NCBI RefSeq assembly: GCF_026210795.1
Contig: NC_089457.1
Coordinates: 3,162,001 to 3,226,000 of the forward strand
Source of the DNA: Rhizophagus irregularis
Taxonomy: Eukaryota; Glomeromycota; Glomeromycetes; Glomerales; Glomeraceae
Direction: 5' to 3'
Length of the DNA: 64,000 nt
Shown here: piece after piece, positions 22,750-35,199 of the stretch
Layout: each line of letters opens with the position of its first letter
How positions within the stretch are numbered: the first letter of the stretch is position 1
Program-made: the position numbers and the translations under genes
The notes under the pieces: model-generated
Database searches by the model: none
Seen by the model: only the letters and a program-made list of their open reading frames with translations
Told to the model about the DNA's origin: nothing

Positions 22750-23735
22750 CGACTTCAGCTTTAGCTTAAATTACAAATTAAAGCATTTAGTTATACTACT
22801 ACTAAATAGTAAGTTTCAAAGTTTTTTGTTTTAAAACTTGTTTTTTTGTTTTTTTTTAAAAAAATAAAAATTCTAATTTATATATCAGCTTTGACATTAC
22901 CTTTTGTCTTTTGAATTGGTAAATTTCAAAAATCTCCAATTTTTTTATAGATATCATTTTGATTTTAAGCTTAAATAAGTAAGTTTCAAAGCTTTTTTAA
23001 ACTTTTTTTTTGATTTTTTATTTGAAAAAGAATTGATTTTTTTTATATAAAAATAAATTGTTATATTAAATGCAATTAGAATATTTCTGATTTAACAATT
23101 TAATATTATTAATAAATTCTAATATTAGTTAGTTCCCAATATTGCAATCGATTTATCCTGATTTATTAGCTTAAATCCAATAAGAAAGACTATTTGCATC
23201 TAATTGGTTATTATTTAAAATAGTATTTAGACCCGATAGTTAACAATTTGGTCTTTTTTTTTTGTAAAATATTGTGTTAAACCTAATGTTATTAGAATTT
23301 AGGTTTGACTATTAAAAAACCTGTTAACGAATTGTTCAAGAATAATTATCAACTTGTTATTACCCATTAAGCTATCCGATATCTATCCATTAAATAACTT
23401 TATCTTAACAGATTAAAATGGGTTAAGATGGTTGGACCTGATAAGAAAATTAACATTTATCAGCTGATCTATGGAATACATATTTTAATTTTAATATACT
23501 GGAACCTTGATATAATGGGTCTCGTTTTGTCTGTTAACAATCTGAATATTATTAGATCTGTGAAGTTATCGTCTGCGATACGTTTGTTATAATTGCTTGT
23601 GAAACTTTATGTCGTACATGATGACATTCATCAAATTCGAATCTGAATCAATTATACACCTAATGATTATTTTTCATTAAAAAACGATAGTTTTCCTCTT
23701 ACTCCTCTATTAGTCTTTATTTTGTGTTTGATTAA
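22750..23735. other. intergenic DNA upstream of the nuclease-kinase gene
   Basis: AT-rich, with two copies of AAGTAAGTTTCAAAG-like sequence (22808-22823 and 22977-22992). About 23500-23600 has a stretch (CTTGATATAATGGGTCTCGT) resembling pogo-MITE ends. Nothing else is seen. Confidence 0.35.
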
Positions 23736-23740
23736 CACTA

Positions 23741-25367
23741 ATGATAACTGAAACAGCAAATCAGATACTAAATCGCGTCGTCCCGGTTTGCACATGGCAG
23801 GTTCCAGGTTCAACTAATTCAACTGGGCCAGCTTATCCTCGCTTTCCAGGTGTCGTGAGAGAATGGCGTGACTTCGGCCTAGATGTCATTTTGAATCGTC
23901 ATTTTCCGGGAGGACAGTTCCCTGCGTTTCCAACTAATACAGAGGATCTACATGTAGAAGAAGATGCAAAATTTCGGTTTTATTCTAATGTTATAAGCCC
24001 AGTTGTACCACTACTAGGAGGAGCATTATTTAAACACAGATGTATTGGAATGTTGGGTGTTTCCGATTTCATTTTATGCACTAATAATCCCCCAGTGGGT
24101 CTGATGCCCATGATGCCTGTGGAGGTTAAAACGTTTCACAATTTGAGGTTAGGTAATTACAACCTCTGGGAAATTTATCGATATGCTGACCGGGCTCAAA
24201 TAACGGATCAAAATTTTAGGTTTATAAAAAGGATCTTATCTCAGGTGTTTGGCGAAATGGCCTGCAATGGCCTTCATTACGGGATCTTGACAAGTTATTC
24301 TGATACGTACTTTCTCAGACGATCGGAAAATGAACCAAATAACCTCTATGTTTCTCATGTTTTTCATCCTGATAGTATCAATCCGACTTTACGCGAGTGT
24401 GTTTTCCACATCAGTCACTTAGCTATTAATGATACCGTCGGTAATAGATTGGATTGTGTAATAGATGACAAATTTACATCTTATCAATGCTCTTTTCTAA
24501 TATCTTCTTGTTGAACTAACTCTTGTTTTACCAAAAACTTAAATTAAAGGTACTTGTAAATATTAATGATACTATCGGGAATAGATTGGATCATATGATG
24601 GATGACAATTTTACATCTTATGATGATGATGACGACGAAGATGATGATAACGATGATGATCCTGATGATGATCCTGATGATGATCCTGACTATGATCCTG
24701 ACGATGATTATATTCCTCCTGGTTCTTCTAGTTCAAAAAAGAGGAAGAGTTCTTCGATTCAGACTGGTAGCAAGAAGAGAGTGACTGCGTTATCTTCCAA
24801 AGGAATCACTACAATAGGTAAATATATAGGTAGTGGAACCTTTGGAAAGGTTTTTTCTGGCTATTATGATGGTCAATCCGTGGCATGGAAGACTTGTGAT
24901 GTGTACAAGGAGCAAAAGGCGACGAAAATGCTAGAACATGAGGCTCATATTTACTCTATTTTGAAAGAATGTCAAAGTACAAAATTTTTTTATTCATAAT
25001 ATTTTTAGATATTATTAACTTATCTATTGCAATATTTATTATAGGTCATGCTGTTCCACGTTTGCTCTATAAAGGTTACATTTATGACGGATATCTTTTT
25101 GCGTTAGTATTACAGTTAATTGAGGGCGCCCATCACGTTGATCCAGAAAGACTCACTAAAGAGGAAAAAAAAATAATAGTCAATCAACTCAAGTCAATAC
25201 ATAATTGCGGCGTCCTTCACAATGACATCTCAAAGCAAAATATTCTATATGAACCAAAGAGTCGCCATTACTTTTTTATTGATTTTGGCTTAAGTGAGAT
25301 CGTGGATAATGGGTCGCCGAAATTGCGCAAGGAAGAAAAGAGATTAAAAAAATTTTTACAACTTTAA
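23741..25367 (+). CDS. PD-(D/E)XK nuclease-like domain fused to a kinase-like domain
   Basis: Proposed exons 23741-24457, 24550-24976 and 25045-25367 give 488 residues. Residues ~75-200 carry a PD-(D/E)XK arrangement: an Asp in GVSDFILC, the Glu-X-Lys of MPVEVKTF, then QVFGEMACNGLHYGILTSYS, the helix typical of Crinkler-type nuclease domains. A linker follows with an acidic Asp/Pro repeat and two basic clusters (SSKKRKSSS, GSKKRV), a likely bipartite nuclear signal. The kinase part has a glycine loop GSGTFGKVF, VAWK lysine, LHNDISKQNIL catalytic loop and FIDFGLSE, but stops ~25 residues after DFG, so the C-lobe is very short, as in Bud32-like kinases. No LFLAK motif or signal peptide is present at the start. 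The second intron is clear; the first is less certain because its two sides carry a duplicated segment. Confidence 0.75.
24430..24622 (+). repeat. duplicated ~65-bp segment across the first intron
   Basis: The block at 24424-24485 (encoding INDTVGNRLDCVIDDKFTSY) is repeated at 24562-24621 (INDTIGNRLDHMMDDNFTSY). The predicted intron lies between the copies. With both copies translated the linker contains the motif twice; alternative splicing could also use only one. Confidence 0.8.
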
Positions 25368-26270
25368 TTATCTGGATGTATAGTGTTTATGTGAGAAAAT
25401 TAGAATCAATTATGATGATTGTCACTTCGACCAGTTTGTGGGCACTACAATTTGGAATTAGAATTACTTAATTAGGACTATTCTTTATCAATGATAATGT
25501 ATCATTATGCTAGAAGGCTAGATGGAACATAAATAAATTTTTATTGCAAGTTACAATGTGTATATAACTTTTCATTTAAATCATAAAAAATATAATAAAT
25601 CATGATATATTTGCGCAATTTATTTTTTGCAATGTATATTATTTAGGCAAAATTTTATTAAATAATAAAGCGAAGTAGCAAACGAACTGTATGATGCTAT
25701 CAAAGAGGGAGGGAGTACGCGGATCCGGCATAATATATCTATAGCTAATTATTTTGTTTCTATTGCTAATATTGCTAATTACGAGATTCTCATCCCTATA
25801 CTCTTTTTCTACACTAGATTTTCGAAATAATACATATCTACACCAATAAAGTATTTAAGTTGTTAATAAAACTTAAAAAATTTAGGATCTATAGCATAAA
25901 TTCAGAAGATAAGTCACTGAAGAAAATAAAGCAATTTAATATTTCTGATTAACACTTACCACTAACTCCACTCCGTCTCATATTCAAGAAATTTGTTGAA
26001 TGCGTTATTACAAATGTGTTTTGATTTTTTTTATCGCTAGAGCGATACTGCGCCAAACACCGATATTTAAGATTTTGACAGGGAGCCCCCGGCTGAAATT
26101 ACAGTCATGTGAATTTTTCTCTATAGTTTTCATTGCGCCGAGTCAGAATTTCAGATTTTTTATTGTAAAACCCATTAACCAATTCAAAATGTAAATTGAG
26201 TATATTGAATCTTGACTTTGATTGAATTTCCAAATAAATTTCTATAATTAAGCCAGTTATAAAAAAAAAA
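25368..26270. other. intergenic DNA, no gene recognised
   Basis: This holds the 3' flank of the nuclease-kinase gene. At 26000-26194 a plus-strand frame is open for 64 codons but shows no recognisable motif and no splice context. Confidence 0.35.
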
Positions 26271-26274
26271 AACA

Positions 26275-27156
26275 AAAAAAAACTATACTTTTTTTTGTAA
26301 TTTTAATTCTAATTTTTTCAATTCTAATTCTTTCATTTTTAATTTAAAATCCATTTTTAATCTTTTTATTTTATATGCCAACCTTTTCTTTTCAACTTCT
26401 AATTGTTCCTTTTCTAATAACAATTTTTTTTCCAATATTCTTTCTTGCAATTGATTCATTTTAATAGTTATAACTTCAACATTATTTTTAAGTTTTTCAA
26501 ATGCTTCTTTCTCAATGATACCTGTTTTCTTACTAATTGCTAAAAAAGGAGGTACATTTTAAGTACTCCAAAGATCTTATACATTTTTTCATACCAAAAC
26601 CAATCTTTCTTCGCTTTACCTTCTTTAATTAATATATAATTCTTTATTAATCCACTAATTTTACCTTAAAAAATAAATAATTAAAAAATTTTAATAATTT
26701 TAATATATGAATTAAGAAAAGAAAAAAATAAACAATTATTTACTTTTAATTGACATTCCCCCTTTTTTAGGTAAAACATTCTTTGCAATATCATCATAAA
26801 AACTAGTTTTATTTCCTTCAGACCAAGCTGAATAATTTTCTTTAATATAATCAAGTAAAATATTGATTTCTTTACATGTCCACTTATTTATTAACTTATA
26901 ATGTAATCCCTTTTAACCTAAAATAAATAAAATAAATAACTTATTAATACTTAAATGATTCTCAAATATATACTTATTTGTTACTGACTTGTTCAAGTTG
27001 ATTTAAATTTTGAGGTGAAGTGGAGGAGCGTGTTGTTGAGGAAGAGAATTTCGTTGAAGAAAAGCGTATTGTTGTTGAGAAAGAATATGTTGGTGACCGG
27101 GAAGAGCGGAAAATTGTGGGTAGAATTGTTATCAAACGCGTCATTTTCTTTTTCAT
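26275..27156 (-). pseudogene. Myb/SANT-like plus coiled-coil protein, frameshifted
   Basis: The minus strand encodes a Ser/Thr-rich N-terminus from an ATG at 27156 (ending STTRSSTSPQNLNQLEQ), then after an intron a Myb/SANT-like block (WTCKEINILLDYIKENYSAW, 26877-26743), then after another intron KISGLIKNYILIKEGKAKKD and WFWYEKMYKIFG (26665-26580). A Lys/Glu-rich coiled coil follows, ending ELELKKLELKLQKK at about 26280. A one-base shift separates the WFWYEK block from the coiled coil, so the copy is either broken or the base call is wrong. It is the same family as the Harbinger-partner relic at 15900-16275, but no transposase lies beside it. Such proteins bind transposon ends with the transposase; a free-standing copy could be a solo relic or an adopted gene. 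Confidence 0.65.
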
Positions 27157-30100
27157 GAAAGTTCATGAAAGTCGGTGTTAATAGTTTGTACTTTTGTCAA
27201 TAATTTATGAAAACGCGAAAAAACTTTTCGTAGTTCGGAAGTGGGACACTGATCGAGTTACACAATTTCGCTATCCAATAATTATCAACCCAAAAAAACT
27301 TGACATGTATTATTAATATTATTATTTGCACTACAAAGGCGATGATTTTAAATATTTTTAAAATACTGTAAAAATATAATCCAATAAACATAGAAACAGA
27401 TTCAATTTCCTATTCCCCTATTTCCCTTATTTGTCTTATTTGTAAAATATTATCTTTTGATCTATTATGAAATATATATTAAAATTGATAAGCTTTAGGT
27501 GATTTGCAAAAAATATTTTATAATTTTCAATTATGACTTACTTCGTTCTTAAAACGATACTACCAAATACAGTACGACTACGGCATACGCCGTATATCGT
27601 AATGCCTTTATAGTTAAGTCATTTAAATAATTTCGACATATACCGTAAGTCCGTAACACCGACATCGTAATTCAGCCGTAATTCAAGAATTTCGATGGCA
27701 TTCGATAGCACCTATAATACTTTTCAGTCAATAATATCGAAATTTTTGAAAGAAACATGATTAGGGATTGTTGACTGATTCATCGTTTATCTAGTAATCT
27801 AGTAATCTAGTAATATAGCAATCTAGCATTGCGTTGTTTGAAAATTTATATATTTTTTTAAACCTCATATGAGCGAGTGAGTCATATCGTTAATATTGAC
27901 TTTTTGTTCTTTTTACTCATATGTGAGAAATTCTTTTTCAAATTCATCGATTTCGTTAAAAGTTTCATAAAAATTCTAAATGATGAATAAACACGGCTAT
28001 GCTCAAAAGAAAATAACATATACAGTAAATTGATTTAATTACCCATTTAATGTATTCAATGATTCAAATGAATAATGATAAATTGGCAATTGATTTTATA
28101 TCATACAATCATACATGCATACTAAATACTAATGTAGTAACGTTCCATTCCCTTGGAATAGAATTTTCCTTTTTTGAATACATAAAAGGAAGTATTTTAC
28201 TATTTTCATTTCTCATTTCAATTTCGAATGAATTTAAATTTAAAAAAATCATGAGACAATACAAATATTACCAAAGATTAACTCAAATGTTGTGTACATT
28301 CATTCTCTTTTTTTTTTCATAAACTCAAATGAAAAAAAAAAATCGATTTTTTTTTTTTTAAAACAAACAAATAATAAACAGATAATGTAATATCATGTGG
28401 TTGACATTATAGAACATTCGCAAAAAATTTCGTAATATTTTTTAAAAATATTTTAATGCAATAAAATCTGATCCCATTGTACAATATTTACAATGCTTTT
28501 TTTTTTAAATGAAAGATATTCTTTATTTTATTTAATTTTTTAGGATTAAGTATTTTTATTAAAAAAGTAAAAAGTGGGTTTTACGTTTCACATTTGTTTT
28601 ACTATAAATTTTTAGTATTTTTTTTATTTATTTATTTTTTTTTCTCATTAACACAATCATTTATAACTTAGTAGCACAAATGTTAATACGTCACCGAAGT
28701 CGTCACATTATCTCAGTTTGTAACAGACTATCAGATATTGACGGAATATAAGATATATAAGATTAATCAACATATGAAAAAAAAAAAAAAAAGTTATTTA
28801 CCTAACATTTAATCTACGATAAATAGAATCAGATTTACGTAAGAACGATTTTTTTTTAACGAGTTAATTACAAATGGTACGTCACAATCAGCACCCTGGT
28901 GACCGGGTCACCAAGACACAACATATTGGTTAAAAAAAATTAAGTTCGATGATTTTACAATGAAATAAAATCTGCGCAGTACGCAGTAACAAAAAAAATG
29001 ATAACAAGATAAAGCTAAAGTTAATCTATATAATCAATTTAACGGTAAACTCTTTTTTAAAAAAAAATCAGCCAAATTTACTTTTTTAAAAGAATTGATA
29101 AGAAACCTGTTTTATAAACAGAGAAATCTTTGTCCAAAAATCAAAAAAAAAGACAAATCAAAGCAATACAAGTTAAATCAATCAATTAATCGAATAAAGA
29201 TGGAATGTTTAGCATTTGGCCACTTGGCGTCTAATAAATAAAGATCTTCTAAAGAAGGGTTTCTTTTTTTAGGTTTTATTGTTTCGTCAAATTTGTATAT
29301 ATGTATATATAATTGTAACAATATATAAAAAAATATATATATATATATATACAGTACAGTATATACAGTATAATAATATTTTGATTAAATTCATATAAAT
29401 CATTAAATTTAAAAATAGAATTGATTTTACTTGATAATGCATAAACTACGAATAAAATCTGTAGGCTTACATCTTAATTCCAAGAAGTTTTATTCCTCGT
29501 GTACATATTTCGTTTATTCTTTGTATGACAATAACGTGAAAAAGAGGAAAAAAAAAGAATGTATGGATGTAAACAATTAAACAATCATAAACAAAGATTT
29601 TTTTATCGGTTAATCAGGTTCGGGATTTGTCCATGACAAAATGGAAAGATGCGAAAAAAAACGCGAATTTACTTAAAAAAAAAACAGATTGGCAGATGTT
29701 TTTTTAATTATGATTGGATCAAAAAAAAAAAATTCTAACTTTATTATTATCTCCGATAATCCTATTATAATATTATTATAATATTATAATATGCTTTTAA
29801 AAGAAATGTTACACATTTTATTATAATTTAATCTAGTTTAATCTTTTCAAATATCTTTTTACTTTTTCTTTTCTTTCATTGGTTACCTTTTACCAAATAA
29901 GTGTTAATGAAATCTTCTAGATTATTTACTTTTCTTTTATGAAACAAGAAAATAAACTTGTATTATCTGAAACTATTTATCACTTGTACTCCTTTTTTAA
30001 CTAAAAAAAAATCAGTAAAAAAAAGGAATAAATACAAACAAATAAATCGCCTTTTTCCAATAAAAAACTGTATGTATCACATTCGCCCACCAAATAATAT

Positions 30101-30771
30101 CAAATAATATGAAAAAGAATGTGGGGTATAATAAGTTTATCAAAAAAAATAACGGTAGAGTAATAATAAATTAAGTAATTAGTATTAGGTATCAGGCGTA
30201 ATCAATATTATTATTATTATTTATTTGAGAGATGTCAATAAAAATAAAAATAATAATAAATATTTTTAATATTTTTTGATATTATTTTTGGTAGTTCATA
30301 TAAGGACCAATCAAACTAACCCGAATATTTAATTTATTAGTAATACTCTATAAGTTTATTCCGTGTTTTTAATTTTAAAAAAATGGGATCAACTTTTTAC
30401 TGCGTGTCATTTCCCACGTCAAAAAAAAATATAAGTTTTTAAGTACTATAATTTTATTTACTGTATTTATATTTTATATATATATATAATCTTTTGTTTA
30501 TATTTTACATAATGGATCTTATGCGATCTTTTCGCTTTTGGCCATTAAATGAATAATCTTACATTACTAGCCCTGTTAGACTTTATTAGTCCAGGCATAG
30601 TTTTTTTTTAAAAAAAAAAAATTGTGTAAAATTGTGTAAAATTGTGTAAAAGTGTAAAAATTGAAAAATAAATTACATGATTTAGAAATATAAAAATATA
30701 TATCTATTTTTTTTTTTCTTATGAAATTTTACCAAAATTTACAAAAAAAGTGTAATCACGATGATTGAATA
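27157..30771. other. long AT-rich intergenic region
   Basis: No gene is supported. Items seen: CTAGTAATCTAGTAAT-type direct repeats at 27790-27830; a 17-bp perfect palindrome at 28897-28913; a TA microsatellite at about 29322-29372; many A and T homopolymers. The frame at 28050-28322 is low-complexity and unconvincing. Confidence 0.45.
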
Positions 30772-31752
30772 TTATAAAGATGGTCGAAAAATTTCGTGAT
30801 TTAAAATTTCCGAACTATCAAGGACACCAGCATCAACGAGTATTTCACTTAATCGACCATTTGAATGCATAGTAGCAAGTTCATCGCTACCACCGATTGA
30901 TTTACCATCAATAAATATATTTGGAAATGTACTTCGATATGTTGACTTTATCAATGCTTGTTTAAATTCATCTGCATCATCTATAAAGAATGTGTAAGTT
31001 ATTATATAATTTGTAATGATTTATTAATTCTAAAATGAAAAGTAATAATAACAATACCTCTATTATCAACTTCGATTATCAAAACACTAGGTGAAATATG
31101 ATACAGTGAAAGAATATGTTTTACCTTTCGTGAATATCTGTGAATGAATGAAATTAAATTAAGGATCAAAAAAAAAGATCAAAAAAAGTTCAAAAAGTTC
31201 AAAAAAGTTTTTTACTTACGGACAATAAGATTTACTAAAAACTACAACAGGATTATCATGAACCAAATCATCAATTTCCAATTCAACTTTAGTTTGTGGT
31301 TCAGAATCATAATAAAAATCCAATGCTTCCTCGAAACGTTGTTTTGCAATATTTGGTTGATGATTAAAGGTAAAATGATGATCATCTTGTGAATCATAAA
31401 AATTTAATGGTTCATGAACACCATGATTATGACCACTTGGACCAATACGACCATGATTTTCTACTTCCAATCCATGAAGTCCTTCTTCACCTCCTTCTCC
31501 CATAACGGAAGCAGCTGCCAAAGCAGCTTCATTATTCTTATTATAATATCGTAAACTATGAATATTAAATCCAGTACCACTAAATTCTGCTACTATCCAT
31601 AATGAGATTAAAAATGCTACGAGTGTAGCTCCCAATATTCTAAATTTTTTTGTTTGAACATAATGATCAATAAAATCTGATAACGTATGATGATTATGTG
31701 CATTAATAGGTGTTATTGGATAATACGTTGGTAAGATCGCCGCTTTAGACAT
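30772..31752 (-). CDS. membrane-anchored glutaredoxin (Grx6/Grx7-like)
   Basis: Three exons (31752-31220, 31137-31058, 30980-30772) give 273 residues. Residues 1-37 are cytosolic, 38-55 a single transmembrane helix (ILGATLVAFLISLWIVAEF), followed by a His/Gly-rich stalk and a C-terminal glutaredoxin domain. The active site is C177-P-Y-S180 in VVVFSKSYCPYS, split by the first intron inside the proline codon. FPNIFIDGKSIGGSDEL supplies the cis-proline-type FPNIFI and the GG-SD glutathione-binding loop. In yeast the anchored monothiol glutaredoxins Grx6 and Grx7 sit in the early secretory pathway facing the lumen; Grx7 also has CPYS. The same location and a role in glutathione-linked redox control are inferred. 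The stalk is longer than usual. Confidence 0.93.
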
Positions 31753-34720
31753 TTCTTTAAAAAAAATATATATAACGAAAGAAAAAAATGGTCGACCAAA
31801 AAAAATGTGTCTTAATTTATAACTTTTTTTTTTATGCGATTACGTAATTGACGGAAATTTGACGGATTATGGTTTGTTTCGTTAAATAATAAAAAAAAAA
31901 AAAATTTTTTTTTTTTAGTAAAGTATAAGGGCAAAAATGTATAAATTGAATAAGGAATAATAAATGAAAAGATACCCGTATCTGTAATTGTTAATGTATA
32001 GAAATAAATGATAAATCGTTTCAAAAATAAAACAAAGAAAAACAAGAAAAAAAGGAAAAAAGGAAAAAAAAATTTACAAGAATAAAAAATAATAATTTAC
32101 AATATAATATTTTTAATATTTTTTTTTTATATTTTTAAATGATTTTAAATAAAAAAAGGTTTGTTTCTTTTATAATGGGAATTTTATTTTAAAAAAAATT
32201 TTCATTAATCATTTATTTAAAAATATTCGATTGAGAATAGAAAAAAAAAAATAATAATAATAAAAATAAAATTTTTTTTTTTTTAGGAACAAGAAAGGTG
32301 GAGGTGACCCTTTTGAGAATCCTTCGGAAATTGTGTACTTTTTAAGTTTTTTTTTTTATATATATCGGATATGGAATTAGTAGATTATATAATTTATTAT
32401 ACAAAATAAGATTATATATATATATATATATACTATATATTTTTTGTTTGATATTTATATTGAAACCAAACAGTTGGGGTGGTTACAAAAAATATTTGTA
32501 AAAATGTTATCCGACATTATAATTGGTGGATCAAATAGCCATACTTAATGGGCTTAATGGGCGGATAAATGATCTTAAATATTTTTTAAACAATATTAAC
32601 AAAGTTGGGCACTCAAAAAGTCGGGTGACAGGTGACTCATATATTGTGAAACTAGTCATGTAAAGCATTAATTAAATTTTTAATACAATTGGAATTTTTT
32701 TTTATATTCAAATAAACATCTGACTTTGACTTTGATGAAATTTCTTTTCGAAACATTAAAAAAATCATTCCTTTTTTTTTAATTATTAAAAGAAAAAAAA
32801 TATATATATTTATTTATTTATTTTTATATATAATATAATAATAATGTACATGATCAATTTTTTTGTCGATTTCACATTGTTACCTCGCATTTTGCCATCA
32901 TTTATCCGGCTTTTATCGGATATTTAATCAAAGGTCGGTCAATAAACTAGCATTTAAGTTAAATTTTTTTTTTTTTTAACAATATCCATTTAAAATGCTA
33001 TATCCAATTTTACTTTTATGGTTCCTTTATGTACCAATATTGGATTTGGATGAACACAATGATACTATTTAAGTAATAGTTTTATGTCACCAAATTTGAC
33101 CAATAAAATGATTTTATTACCTTTTTAATTACTTTTAATAGGATAAATGTTTGAATCAAGATATGATATCTGATTTCGTAAATAAATAAATGTATACAAT
33201 AATTACATTGGTTACTAAAGCGGATAAATAATAATTATTAAAATGTTTCAGATAATTGTTTCAAGACGATGTCTTTGTTGTAACTTTTTGCAGATCTTTC
33301 GTTTCGAGAACCACTTTATTTTGTAGTACTACGGAACGTTGGTCGATTTAAATTATTATAATAGTGATGAACGTGATGTAATTTGATATTCGGCTAGACA
33401 CCTGCTTAGGAGGTAATGCTTTTCCGGAAGAATTTGTCCCATGTAAAAACTTCCATCCGATGATTTTCCATTTAAAGCTGCCTATATATGACTATACGAC
33501 CCGTTCCATTTCACATGAATTATAATTTCTGTTCTTATAATAGATTTCCTGCCAAGAAAAAGAAATTTTTTTTTTTTAATTACAATTGTTTATTAAATGG
33601 AAATGGAAATATCTTTGTGTTAAAAAAAAGCCCGTACCATTTCTTCATTCCCTCTCCGGCTCATAATTCTTTCTCGATATCGTCTAACTTTTTTTAGTAT
33701 TACCGATTTCGCATTATCAAAATTTTTTAAACTTTAAAAAATAATTTCTCAATAAGTAATAGACAATTTCCAAATTTGTATACTGCGTACCCAAACTTTA
33801 TAATTTTTGGGATTTGAAAGATAGTGTAATATTTTTTTGGAATATCTTTTTTCTTGGCAAAAAAAAAAAATTGTTTCATTTTTTTAAGTCTTTCATATGT
33901 CTAAAAAGTATGTTTAGTACAAATAAATTATATAATTTCATTATTGAAACATCCACGAATTCTTGGCAAAATTTGTAACAAAAATTACGCACGTTTTTTT
34001 TATAATCTGCAAGCAACTTCTAGTTTCACTTTTTTTGCCAAGAAAAGATATGTATCACGTGATAAAATACGCCAAATTACATTGAATATCAAAAAGCGTT
34101 TTTTTTTTTTTCTTTTTCGTAATTACATATTTTTTTTATTACTCTAGGTGTAAAAAAGGATATTCATTTAAACAATGTAGAAAAATCTTTTTCTTTTTAA
34201 AAATACTTTGGTACTTGAACTGTTTCTTTTATTGTTTCGTGATTCTCCTTGATTTTGAAGAAGTTGATTATCAATCATGATTTAAGGAATAAAGGAAATA
34301 AACGGAAAATTAAAAAACAACAAATAATCAAGTGTAAAGGTACAAATTATTTGCTCCCCCTTTTTAAATTGCCCGTTTCAATCAATTAACTTGTTTCCAA
34401 TTAGGAAAATCTTTCTAAATAAAAAAAACAAACCCGATTATCAAAATTTCTTACCCCTCCTTCTTCCCCTTATCATTTAACACTTGAAAATTTTTTTAAT
34501 TTTTCATCCCTTAAAAATAATATAATTAATATGAATCTAAATTTATTGTTAAGTCGATTAAGGATGTGCATAATAGTGATATATTTCATCCAGTTAGTTG
34601 ATCGATATTGAGATGAGAGACGATTAATTATGAATATCACTATAATGATCTTTTTTAAAAAAAAATCGAACATTCTTAATAGAAAAAAATCCACGATATA
34701 TTAAATTGATTAACCGGGTT
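31753..34720. other. intergenic DNA upstream of the glutaredoxin gene
   Basis: AT-rich with A and T homopolymers and a TA microsatellite at about 32408-32440. At 33549-34045 the word TGCCAAGAAAA or its complement occurs four times (33549, 33852, 33960, 34029), a possible remnant of a small inverted-repeat element. No gene is seen. Confidence 0.4.
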
Positions 34721-34724
34721 AAAT

Positions 34725-34860
34725 GTACGTTTGAGTTACGGTACGTTTGAGTTACGGTACGTTTGAGTTACGGTACGTTTGAGTTACGGTACGTTTGGGT
34801 TACGGTACGTTCGAGTTACGGTACGTTTGGGTTACAATACGTTTGGGTTACGATACGTTT
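34725..34860 (+). repeat. 16-bp tandem repeat, 8.5 copies
   Basis: The unit GTACGTTTGAGTTACG runs from 34725 to 34860 without spacers. The first four units are identical; later ones vary at single positions (for example TTTGGGTTACG). This pattern fits replication slippage. The sequence is markedly less AT-rich than its surroundings. Confidence 0.92.
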
Positions 34861-34959
34861 CGCCGAAGTTTATTTCGCCGAAACTCATTCATTTCACTGA
34901 CGTCACATTTTCCGAAACCGCCTTTGATTCATTTTACAGTATTATAGCAAATTTTGAAA

Positions 34960-35191
34960 TATAGTGGACACTTGATTGTCGGGATTGTCGGGTACTCCGT
35001 ACTCGGATTACTCGGCTAGTCGCGTTATTAGAAAAGAAAATAACACGGAGTATATTTTAATTAAATTTTAATATAACATAATTTACATTATACAATTACT
35101 ATATATATACAGTATGTGTTCACGTATATCTTTTCTAATAGCCCAGTAACCTGAGTATCCGACAATCCCAACAATCAAGTGTCCACTATAT
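34960..35191. mobile_element. ~230-bp Tc1/mariner-type MITE
   Basis: The left end ATAGTGGACACTTGATTGTC and the right end (complement ATAGTGGACACTTGATTGTT) form a near-perfect inverted repeat of more than 30 bp; further in, TTATTAGAAAAGA is also mirrored. TA at both borders fits a TA target. The interior is non-coding. Confidence 0.85.
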
Positions 35192-35199
35192 TTCGAATT

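Noticed and set aside
28050-28322. 90-codon plus-strand frame
   Set aside because: Low complexity, no motif, no splice context, and it ends in a poly-T tract.
31812-32045. Phe- and Lys-rich minus-strand frame
   Set aside because: Translation of A/T homopolymers just upstream of the glutaredoxin gene.
34725-34860. CRISPR-like repeat array
   Set aside because: The 16-bp units are head-to-tail with no spacers, and the genome is eukaryotic.
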